DNA of 23,495 bases from JAWLCA01 sp050485905. Its GTDB lineage: Bacteria; Pseudomonadota; Alphaproteobacteria; Rhodobacterales; Rhodobacteraceae. Made by a program: the position numbers and the translations under genes. Of the stretch, positions 14,815 through 21,844 are shown piece by piece. A model generated the notes under the pieces. It searched no databases, had not been told where the DNA came from, and saw only the letters and a program-made list of their open reading frames with translations. The stretch spans positions 1-23,495 of the forward strand of contig JBJHCH010000051.1 of assembly GCA_050485905.1 (NCBI GenBank), written 5' to 3'. Positions within the stretch are counted from its first letter, which is position 1. The number at the start of each line of letters is the position of its first letter.

Positions 14815-17723
14815 CCGACATCCTCCGGCGCCGCATCGTCGCTGATCGCCCATTCGCCGAACCGCGACAGGTGGTCGTAGTCACTTTCCTCGCGTTCGCC
14901 GAACATGGCGCGGCGGGCGGTGTAGCCCCGGCTGCGGGCCTCATAGGCGGCGATCAGGCGCTGCAGTCCGGCCCAGGCACCGTTCCAGTCGCCTTCGTCG
15001 GTGCCCAGTTCCTCGATCTTGGGCGTCGCGCCAAGCCCGACATAGGACACCTGCGCGACCGGTGCCCGGTCGATGCCCGGAAAGGCACCCCGTTCCGCCA
15101 TCGCGGCCTCCAGCAGAAGCTGCTTGTCGAAATTCTGCTGCTGCTTCTTCGATGGCGGGGTGCCGGTCTTGTAATCGATGATGTGCAGGCTTCCATCGCG
15201 CAGCCGGTCAATCCGGTCGGGCCGCGCGGTCAGCCGAAAATCGAGGCCGTCGAGCGGGGCGATGCCCCGATCCTCGATCAGCACCGGCTGGCCGTCTTGC
15301 TCAGCCTCCCACGCAAGATACCAGTCGGCCACGCGGCCCAGCCGGGCCAGCCACAGGCGGCGTGCTGTGGCCCAGGGCACTTCGGCGGCCAGAACGGCCT
15401 CGGCCAGCGCCATCAGCCGCGCGCGGTCGTGCGGCGGGTCTGCGCGCTGGAACGCCTCGAACACCTTGTGCAGCACCGTGCCGCGGAGGCGGGCATCGGC
15501 ATCGGGGTGCAGCGGGTCGAGCGGGCGCAGACGCAGTATGTATCTGGCATAGATCTCGTAGGGGTTGCGGATCAGACGCGAAATGCCGGTGACAGGCAGT
15601 TCGCGCGGGCGGGCGTCGACCGGCGGGCGCGGTGCGGGGCGGCGGGTTGGTGGCACCGAAACCACGGGCCGGTCCAGCGCGGCGGCAAGATCCAGCCACT
15701 CCCGCCCCCGCGCACGCATTGCCTTCAATGCCGCCTTGCCGCCCTGATCGGGCAGGCCGTCCAGCAGGTTCGTCAGCCGGTTAAGCCAGCGCGAGGGCAC
15801 GGTCTGCGCCTCGGCATCGCGGATCGCGCGGGTCAGCACCACCTGCGGCGCCGCGATGGCCTGCTGGAAGTCATGCGCCGCCAGCCCGACCCGGCGTTCG
15901 GGCAGCAGCAGGCCGCACTGCAGCCGCATCTGCCGGTTCAGCCATGGATCGGGCGGCGGCAGTTGCGGCCAGATCCCGTCGTTCAGTCCGCCCAGGATCA
16001 CCAGATCGGCACCCTGCACCCGCGTCTCCAGCGTGCCCCAGATCATCACGCCGGGGTGCGGCTGCGCGGGGTCGCGCACCTGTTCGGCCTCGATCACGGC
16101 CGAGAAGAGATCAGCAAAGTCGGCGGGCGTGTGGTCGCCGCCATGCCCGGCCTCTGCCACCAGCGCCGCGACGGTCGCCAGCGCGGCCTCGCCCGCTTCC
16201 TCCAGCCACAATTCGCCAGTTCCCGCCCCGGAAGGCCCTATCGCGAGAGCTTCGGCAAGCCGCAGCGTATCGGCCAGATGCTCGGCCAGCGGGCGCGTGG
16301 CGGTCTGGTTCAGGTTCGCCAGCTGCGCGGCCAGCCATGCGGCCCATCCCGGCGCCTCGACCTCGGGCCGCGTGGCCGCCCAACGGATCAGGTCGGCAGC
16401 TTCGGGAAAGGCGGGGCCATGGCGGCGGATCTGCAACTCCAACTCGCGCGTCAGCCGCAGATGCGGGCCGCGGTCGGCGCCGGAATGGGTCAGCGGATGC
16501 TTCAGCAGCGCGATCAACCGCTCGGCGGTCAGGCGCTGGCCGAACAGCCGCACGATCTGCCGCAGGAACCGTCCCGGCGGAGACAGCGCCAAAGGCTTCC
16601 CAGCGCTGTCGTCGGGCAGGATGCCCCACCGATCCAGCGCCGCCGTCACCTGCCGGGTCAGCATCCGGTCGGGCGTGATCAGCGCGGCCGTCTGCCCGTC
16701 CTGCACCGCGCGGCGCAGGATCAGCGCGATGGCCAGGGCCTCGGCGCGGGGCGAGGGCGCCTCGATCAGCGTCATCTCTGCTGTGGCCGTCTCAATCCCG
16801 GTCAGCCGCGGCCCCTCGACCATCCAGCGGTCGGTGACGGGCGCGGGGCGAAGGGCCAGCGAGATCAGCCGGTTGCGCGCGGGGCAGGGGGCGGCGGCAT
16901 CGTCCCACAGCGTCACCTCGCCGGGCGCCATGTCCAGCGCCTGCATCAGCCGGGCAAAGCGGAACTGCGGATGATCCTCGGCCGTGGTGGCGTCGGTCAT
17001 GCCCTCCCACACCTCCTCGGGCGTGTCGAAGTCGAAGCCGGGCAGCACGACGGCGCCCTGCGGCAACCTCGCGACGGCCTGCAGGAACGCCTGCGTCGCC
17101 CCGCGCGATCCGGTGGAGCCGGCGACGAGGATCGGGTGATCGGGCGGGGCGTCGGACCAGCGGGCGGCCAGACGCTCAACCGCCATGCGCTGCCGCGCCT
17201 CGGCATCCGGTGCCTCGGCCGCAAACCATGGCGCGAGCGCCTGAAGGAAGGTCCGGCTGCGCTCCCAGTGGCGGGAGTGGTCGGCCACGTCCAGCGCGGC
17301 AATGCGCTCGGGGCTGACGCCTTCGCCCTGCATTTCGTCCAGCAGTTTCGCCAGACTGTCGGCCAGATCGTAGATCGCGGCCCGCGGGGCAAGGTCGGGC
17401 TGGGCGTCCAGCAGCCGCGCCACCGCCTGCGCCAGTTCCAGCCGCCGGCGCAGAGGCGGTACGGCGGGCGGCAGCCCGGCCACCGGGTCGGTCGCCAGAT
17501 CGGTGATCAGCCGCAGACGCGGCAGCAGCCGCGCGCCATTGGCCGCCAGCAGGTCCCGCAACCGGCGCTGCATCCGTCGGGTGTTCACATAGACCTCGAC
17601 CCGCGCCATCGCCTCGGGCGGCTGGCCGGCCATGCGGGCGACCAGCCCCTCGGCCAGCAGGCGGGGAAAATCCGCGCCGGGGGGCATGGCGAACAGCCGG
17701 GGTTTGGGCTGCGGCTCAAACAT
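14811..17723 (-). CDS. addB: AddB, nuclease subunit for double-strand-break repair
   Basis: AddB pairs with AddA; it contributes an inactive helicase-like fold and the second nuclease. From the ATG at 17721-17723 it has 970 residues, a usual alphaproteobacterial length. A P-loop-like LVAGSTGSRGATQAF lies near residue 200. The C-terminal RecB-type nuclease contains GTVLHKVFEAFQRADPP, then ARPDRIDRLRDGSLHIIDYKTGTPPSKKQQ near residue 848. No cysteine follows the nuclease motif, so the C-terminal cysteines that hold the iron-sulfur cluster in Bacillus AddB are absent. The start overlaps the end of murU by 8 bases; an ATG 12 codons upstream is possible but lies deeper inside murU. Confidence 0.95.
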   Translation of the reverse strand: MFEPQPKPRLFAMPPGADFPRLLAEGLVARMAGQPPEAMARVEVYVNTRRMQRRLRDLLAANGARLLPRLRLITDLATDPVAGLPPAVPPLRRRLELAQAVARLLDAQPDLAPRAAIYDLADSLAKLLDEMQGEGVSPERIAALDVADHSRHWERSRTFLQALAPWFAAEAPDAEARQRMAVERLAARWSDAPPDHPILVAGSTGSRGATQAFLQAVARLPQGAVVLPGFDFDTPEEVWEGMTDATTAEDHPQFRFARLMQALDMAPGEVTLWDDAAAPCPARNRLISLALRPAPVTDRWMVEGPRLTGIETATAEMTLIEAPSPRAEALAIALILRRAVQDGQTAALITPDRMLTRQVTAALDRWGILPDDSAGKPLALSPPGRFLRQIVRLFGQRLTAERLIALLKHPLTHSGADRGPHLRLTRELELQIRRHGPAFPEAADLIRWAATRPEVEAPGWAAWLAAQLANLNQTATRPLAEHLADTLRLAEALAIGPSGAGTGELWLEEAGEAALATVAALVAEAGHGGDHTPADFADLFSAVIEAEQVRDPAQPHPGVMIWGTLETRVQGADLVILGGLNDGIWPQLPPPDPWLNRQMRLQCGLLLPERRVGLAAHDFQQAIAAPQVVLTRAIRDAEAQTVPSRWLNRLTNLLDGLPDQGGKAALKAMRARGREWLDLAAALDRPVVSVPPTRRPAPRPPVDARPRELPVTGISRLIRNPYEIYARYILRLRPLDPLHPDADARLRGTVLHKVFEAFQRADPPHDRARLMALAEAVLAAEVPWATARRLWLARLGRVADWYLAWEAEQDGQPVLIEDRGIAPLDGLDFRLTARPDRIDRLRDGSLHIIDYKTGTPPSKKQQQNFDKQLLLEAAMAERGAFPGIDRAPVAQVSYVGLGATPKIEELGTDEGDWNGAWAGLQRLIAAYEARSRGYTARRAMFGEREESDYDHLSRFGEWAISDDAAPEDVG

Positions 17724-18411
17724 GCGGTGCCTCGGCCAGCATCGCCTCGGCCTCGGCAATGCCCGGCGGCGTGCCCACGTCGCACCCGCCGCCGGGGTGG
17801 AGCGCGCCGAAAAGCCGCCCCTCGGCGATCAGCGCGTCCCACAGCCGGTTGAGCGAGAACGCGGCATCGGGGATCGCCGCCAGCCCCGCCGGGTCGATGA
17901 TCTGCGCGCCGGTGTAGACAAGGGGTCCACCGCGCGTCAGCCGGCCCTCCGCATCCATGGCGAAATCGCCGCCACCCATGCGCCCCCGCGCGCGATCGGC
18001 GGGGATCAGCAACAGCAGCCCGCCCATCCCGTCGCCCCAATCCGCAGCGAGAGTCTGCAACGGGTTCGGCCCAGTCCAGACGGCATCGGAGTTCAGCGTG
18101 AACACCGGCCCCGCGCCCAACAGGGCCAGCGCCTGGCGCAGCCCGCCGCCGGTGTCGAGGAGCTCAGGCTCCTCCCGCGACAGCGCCACATCGGTGCGCC
18201 CGGTCAGATGCGCGGCAAGCATGTCAGCATGGCAGTGCAGGTTGACGACCTTGCGTGCGATGCCGGCATCATCGGCCAACGCCAGCGCATGGTCGATCAG
18301 CGCCCGACCGGCGACGGGGATCAGCGGCTTCGGCCGGTCGGCGGTCAGCGCGCCCATCCGCGTGCCGAAACCCGCGGCAAAGATCATCACGGCGTCGGGA
18401 GCGCGCGGCAT
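17716..18411 (-). CDS. murU: MurU, N-acetylmuramate 1-phosphate uridylyltransferase
   Basis: MurU converts MurNAc-1-phosphate and UTP to UDP-MurNAc in the recycling route that bypasses MurA and MurB. It has 231 residues with a single nucleotidyltransferase domain. The nucleotide-binding N-terminus is MIFAAGFGTRMGALTADRPKPLIPVAG. FTLNSDAVW supplies the metal-binding Asp region, and YTGAQIIDP and DVGTPPGIAEAEA are typical of the family. Two starts are possible: ATG at 18411, 25 bases inside amgK, or ATG at 18387, which overlaps the amgK stop as TGATG. The second fits the close coupling seen elsewhere. The adjacent kinase AmgK favours MurU over other sugar nucleotidyltransferases. Confidence 0.88.
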   Translation of the reverse strand: MPRAPDAVMIFAAGFGTRMGALTADRPKPLIPVAGRALIDHALALADDAGIARKVVNLHCHADMLAAHLTGRTDVALSREEPELLDTGGGLRQALALLGAGPVFTLNSDAVWTGPNPLQTLAADWGDGMGGLLLLIPADRARGRMGGGDFAMDAEGRLTRGGPLVYTGAQIIDPAGLAAIPDAAFSLNRLWDALIAEGRLFGALHPGGGCDVGTPPGIAEAEAMLAEAPHV

Positions 18412-19397
18412 TGCCGGATCCTCTCGATCACGTCGTCCGTCGGCGCGGGCAGGCCGGCGGCCACGATGCGCGACAGCCCCGCCAGCGCCGGATGGGCAAG
18501 GTCGCGCTGCAGATGGCCCCAGACCCGGGGCAGCAGCGGCAGGTAGCGCCGCTTGCCATCGCGCCGCCAGAGCCGGGTGAAGCCGCCAAGAATACGCAGG
18601 TTGCGCTGGGCGCCAAGCACGGACGCGGCGGCCGACAAGTCAGCCATCGCCATTCCGGTCTCCATTCCAAAGCGCGCCAGCATCCGGTTGGCCAGTTCCG
18701 CCGGCACATCCCGGCGGGCGTCCTGCAGCAGCGAGATCAGGTCATAGGCCGGGTGGCTGAGCTGCGCGAGCTGGAAATCCAGCAGGCCGACGCGCGCCAA
18801 CCCGCTGCGATCCGGCAGCCAGATCAGGTTCTCGGCGTGATAGTCGCGCAGCGTGATGACCGGCGGGCCTGCGGCATGGGCATCCAGCGCCTCGCCCAGG
18901 GCAGCGCTAAATGCGGCGGCATCCGGCTGCCCGCCCGCAGCGGGCGCATACCAGTCGAGCGCCCAGCAGGCGGTTTCGACCATCGCAGGCGCGTCATAGG
19001 CGATCAGCCCCGGCGGGGGCGGGTGGCGCTGAAGTTCCACCAGAACGTCCACGGCAGCGGCGTAGAGCATGGCTTCCAGCGCGGGCCGCGCCGGGATCAG
19101 CCGCGCGAACAGGTCGTCGCCCAAATCCTCCAGCAGCAGGAACCCCCCGCCCGCGTCCTCGGCATGGATTTCGGGGGCGGACAGGCCAAGGCCGCGCAGA
19201 TGCGCCGCGATGGAGACGAAGGGGCGCACATCCTCGCCCCGGTCGGGCGGGGCGTCCATCAGCACGCGGGTTTCCCCGTCAAGCGTCAGCCGCTCGTAGC
19301 GGCGGGGCGAGGCGTCCCCGGCCAGCGGCGCGCGGTCGGCGCCGCCCCAGCCCGCGCGGTGCAGGAAGGCCGCGATCTCGGCGGCGCGGTCACTCAT
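18387..19397 (-). CDS. amgK: AmgK, N-acetylmuramate/N-acetylglucosamine 1-kinase
   Basis: AmgK phosphorylates the anomeric hydroxyl of MurNAc recovered from the cell wall and hands MurNAc-1-phosphate to MurU. From the ATG at 19395-19397 it has 336 residues with an aminoglycoside-phosphotransferase fold. The ATP-binding lobe includes RRYERLTLDGETRVLMDAPP. The catalytic loop is TLRDYHAENLIWLP and the metal-binding motif is VGLLDFQLAQLSHPAYDLISLL. The start overlaps the tsaE stop by a few bases; an ATG 11 codons upstream lies inside tsaE. Family membership alone would leave the substrate open; the adjacent murU supports AmgK. Confidence 0.88.
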   Translation of the reverse strand: MSDRAAEIAAFLHRAGWGGADRAPLAGDASPRRYERLTLDGETRVLMDAPPDRGEDVRPFVSIAAHLRGLGLSAPEIHAEDAGGGFLLLEDLGDDLFARLIPARPALEAMLYAAAVDVLVELQRHPPPPGLIAYDAPAMVETACWALDWYAPAAGGQPDAAAFSAALGEALDAHAAGPPVITLRDYHAENLIWLPDRSGLARVGLLDFQLAQLSHPAYDLISLLQDARRDVPAELANRMLARFGMETGMAMADLSAAASVLGAQRNLRILGGFTRLWRRDGKRRYLPLLPRVWGHLQRDLAHPALAGLSRIVAAGLPAPTDDVIERIRQCRALPTP

Positions 19398-19965
19398 CGG
19401 CGGTACCAGCGCCGAAGCGCGCGGCGGCATCGCGCAGCAGGCCCGCCCACCGCGGCGCCGTCGCCGACAGTTGCGCGCGGCGCGCGTCCGGGTCGGCCAG
19501 CGGGGTAAGCGTCAGGGTCATCGCATTGGCCGGGCGGTCCGCGCCCAGCCGGTCGGGCCATTCGACAAGGCAGATCGCGCTGGTAAATGCGTCCGAAAGG
19601 CCCAGTTCAAGCGCCTCGTCCGGGTGGGTCAGGCGGTAGAGGTCGGCGTGCCAGATCTCCACGTCGCCGGCATCGTAGTATTGCACGAGCGTGAAGGTCG
19701 GCGAGGGCACATCCTCGGGCGGTAGCCCGGCCGCCTGCTGGCGCGCGCCGATCAGGGCGCGGGCGAAGTGGGATTTTCCCGCCCCCACCGGCCCCTCCAG
19801 CAGGATCGTATCGCCGGGGTTCAGATGCGGCGCGATCCAGCGGGCCAGCACCTCTGTCGCCTGCGGATCTGGCAATGTGAATGTGACGGCATCCGGCGGC
19901 GCGCAGGGCGGACGCGTCGGATCGGGGGCGCCGGATGAGGTACGGGTCTGCATCAGATCATTCAT
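19390..19965 (-). CDS. tsaE: TsaE, ATPase for tRNA threonylcarbamoyladenosine synthesis
   Basis: TsaE is the P-loop ATPase that cycles the TsaB-TsaD complex during t6A37 modification of ANN-decoding tRNAs. From the ATG at 19963-19965 it has 191 residues, longer than the usual 150, because of an unconserved Pro/Thr-rich N-terminus of about 27 residues. The P-loop is LLEGPVGAGKSHFARALI near residue 58. Family motifs follow: DVPSPTFTLVQYYD, IWHADLYRL and ICLVEWPDRLG. A second ATG at 19953 is a possible start. It follows the PAS gene by 37 bases and overlaps amgK. An adjacent tsaE is also what I recall beside divL in other alphaproteobacteria. Confidence 0.95.
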   Translation of the reverse strand: MNDLMQTRTSSGAPDPTRPPCAPPDAVTFTLPDPQATEVLARWIAPHLNPGDTILLEGPVGAGKSHFARALIGARQQAAGLPPEDVPSPTFTLVQYYDAGDVEIWHADLYRLTHPDEALELGLSDAFTSAICLVEWPDRLGADRPANAMTLTLTPLADPDARRAQLSATAPRWAGLLRDAAARFGAGTADE

Positions 19966-20002
19966 AGTCGCCCCCGCCGGGGCTGCAAGGCGGATGCGGC
20001 CG

Positions 20003-21724
20003 TCAGTTCGCCTGCCGCAGCCCTTGCTGGCGCGCCGGGGCGGCTGCGTCGCTCTCGGCGTCCTGTTCCCAGGTCGCGCTCTGGTCGGGCGCTGCGGCGC
20101 GGCCGGTGCCCTGCGACGACTCGCCCTGCCGAAAGCCAACCAGCGTCGCGCCGCCGGGCAGCGGCGTCACGCGCACGAGGATGGGGCGACCGTCGCGGCG
20201 GGATATCTGCGCCGTCCAGGGCTGGCGAGCCGATGCAGCAGCGCCCTGCATCGGCATCAGCGCCTCGCGCAGGCGTGCCGCCGCGTCGTCCCATTCTGGC
20301 CCCGGCTGGCACGCCTCGCGCCATATCTGCAGCGCCTCGCCGGCGCTGCGCGCGCCCGCGCCCTGGGGCCGCACCTGCGGCCAGAGCGTATCATAGACCG
20401 CGTTCGTCACCGTGACCGCGCCGCGGTCGGAAAAGACCACCATCGCCTCGTCCAGCGCGTCGATCACCGACTGTCCCATCGCCATCTCGGCCCGGAACCG
20501 GCGGGTCATCGTCACCTCGGCGCTGATATCCTCGAACAGAAAGGCCACCGCGCCTTCGGGATGGGGGCGGCCGCTGACGCGATAGGTCTGGCCGCCGGGT
20601 AGTTCCCAGGTTTCCTGGTAATGCCCCTTGGCCGCCGCCTGTTCCAGATCGGTGATGCGCTCGCGCCAGTTGCGATAGTCCTTGGGTTCGGGCAGCATCC
20701 GCCGTTCCCGCAGCCGGTCGAGGAAGGCCGCGAGGCTTGGCCGGCCGATCAGGAAATCCGGTGACAGGGTGGTCAGGTCGGTCAGCGCGGGGTTGAACAG
20801 TTGCAGCCGCCGCGCCCGGTCAAAGACCGCCAGCCCGATCGGCAGATGGGCGAATGTCTTGGACAGCGTCTGCACGAAATCGCGCAGGCTCGCCTCGGCC
20901 TGGACCAGCGCATCGACGGGCTGCGCGAAATGCAACTGCTCGTCGCCGATGGTGGCGCTGTGGCAATCGAACCAGCGCGGGCGCGCCGCATCGGGCAGAT
21001 CCAGCCGCGCACGCCACGACCGGCCCTCTGCCTCGGGCGCCGCGTCGAAAAGCGTCGGCAGCGGCCATGTGCCCAGCCCGTCCTCGGCCCGCGCCGCGGC
21101 CAGCGCCATGTACGCGCGATTGGCCTGCACCACCGCGCCCGAGGCATCCTGCCGCCAGATCAGCACCGGCGCCTCGTCCACGGTCGTGCGCAGGCTGGCG
21201 ATCTCCTCTTCCATCGCGCGCTGGCTCAGCCGGTCCACGGTCATGTCGTGGCCGCCCGCCGTGTCGTCGGTCAGGGTGATCCGCGCCAGCCCGCCGCGCC
21301 ATTCCGCCAGCAGCCCGATCGGCTGCTCGCCCTCGGCCCGCATCGACAGGCAGCCGCGCTGCGCCAATGTCGCCATGCGCGCCTCGAACCCCGGAAACAT
21401 CGGCGACAGGTTGGCGACAAGCTGCGTCCAGGCATCGCCGCGCACCGGCGCCACCGCCAGCAGCCGCCGCGCCGCCGCGCTGGCATCCACCAGGTCGCGG
21501 TCATCGAACAGAAACACGGCGCGGTCATCGCTTTCGCCGGGGTCGACCGTATCGGCCGCGCTCCGGCGCCGCGACCAGGCCGACAGGATCAGCAGCGCGA
21601 TCACGGCCGAAGCGACCGACGTGAACGCAAGCACGAGTCCGATGACAAGGGGGGAATGTTCCAAACCGCGCAATCCCTGAACCGGGGCACGCCACAGCCC
21701 GCACATGCCCACCCCACCCGTCAT
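20003..21724 (-). CDS. DivL-like membrane PAS protein lacking a kinase domain
   Basis: The product has 573 residues from the first ATG. One membrane segment lies at about residues 26-49 (PLVIGLVLAFTSVASAVIALLILSAW). PAS-like domains follow at about 75-150, 180-290, 300-415 and 425-540. The stretch FVQTLSKTFAHLPIGLAVFDR, then RLQLFNPALTDLTTLSPDFL, MLPEPKDYRNW, TWELPGGQTYRVSGRPHPEG and AVAFLFEDISAE, is what I know from alphaproteobacterial DivL. DivL steers the CckA-ChpT-CtrA phosphorelay. Position before tsaE supports this. No dimerisation helix with His or Tyr and no ATPase domain follows the last PAS; the tail is Gln/Ala-rich. The start is uncertain: ATG at 21724, ATG at 21706, or TTG at 21664, the last with AGGGAT 8 bases upstream. 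A CtrA box lies 12 bases before the first ATG. Confidence 0.8.
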   Translation of the reverse strand: MTGGVGMCGLWRAPVQGLRGLEHSPLVIGLVLAFTSVASAVIALLILSAWSRRRSAADTVDPGESDDRAVFLFDDRDLVDASAAARRLLAVAPVRGDAWTQLVANLSPMFPGFEARMATLAQRGCLSMRAEGEQPIGLLAEWRGGLARITLTDDTAGGHDMTVDRLSQRAMEEEIASLRTTVDEAPVLIWRQDASGAVVQANRAYMALAAARAEDGLGTWPLPTLFDAAPEAEGRSWRARLDLPDAARPRWFDCHSATIGDEQLHFAQPVDALVQAEASLRDFVQTLSKTFAHLPIGLAVFDRARRLQLFNPALTDLTTLSPDFLIGRPSLAAFLDRLRERRMLPEPKDYRNWRERITDLEQAAAKGHYQETWELPGGQTYRVSGRPHPEGAVAFLFEDISAEVTMTRRFRAEMAMGQSVIDALDEAMVVFSDRGAVTVTNAVYDTLWPQVRPQGAGARSAGEALQIWREACQPGPEWDDAAARLREALMPMQGAAASARQPWTAQISRRDGRPILVRVTPLPGGATLVGFRQGESSQGTGRAAAPDQSATWEQDAESDAAAPARQQGLRQAN

Positions 21725-21736
21725 CGGTCGCCAAGG

Positions 21737-21751
21737 TTAATGCGGGGTTAA
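21737..21751 (-). promoter_or_regulatory. Perfect CtrA-type binding site upstream of the divL-like gene
   Basis: The - strand reads TTAA-CCCCGCA-TTAA-CC, an exact match to TTAA-N7-TTAAC, oriented toward the PAS gene. TTAA is very rare in this GC-rich window (I found five occurrences), so an exact pair at 7-base spacing is unlikely to be chance. Its inner edge is 12 bases from the first ATG and 72 bases from the alternative TTG start. Confidence 0.75.
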
Positions 21752-21779
21752 TTTGCCCGCCCGATGCCCGCCCGCGCAA

Positions 21780-21809
21780 TGCAAAGACCCGGGCCTTTCG
21801 GCCCGGGTC
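21780..21809 (-). terminator. Intrinsic terminator after amtB
   Basis: A perfect 10-bp stem, GACCCGGGCC (21786-21795) with GGCCCGGGTC (21800-21809), closes a 4-base loop that reads GAAA on the - strand. On that strand TTTGCATT follows. It lies 35 bases past the amtB stop and separates glnK-amtB from the divL-like operon. Confidence 0.85.
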
Positions 21810-21844
21810 GGTCGCTGACGCGGAAACAGGAGGAGGAGGAGGCG

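Noticed and set aside
15779..15785. GGTTAAG inside addB as a CtrA half-site
   Set aside because: It is a single half-site within coding sequence, with no partner TTAA 7 bases away.
14742..17852. Very long + strand open frame of about 1036 codons opposite addB
   Set aside because: It mirrors the addB coding strand in GC-rich DNA, is rich in His, Gln and Arg with no domain pattern, and addB itself shows clear family motifs. The same applies to long frames opposite flhA (7869-10223), addA (13207-14880) and amtB (21764-23209).
21829..21843. AGGAGGAGGAGGAGG run on the + strand resembling a very strong ribosome site
   Set aside because: It precedes only the shadow frame opposite amtB. It lies between the amtB stop and its terminator, and is best seen as a short triplet repeat with no evident role.
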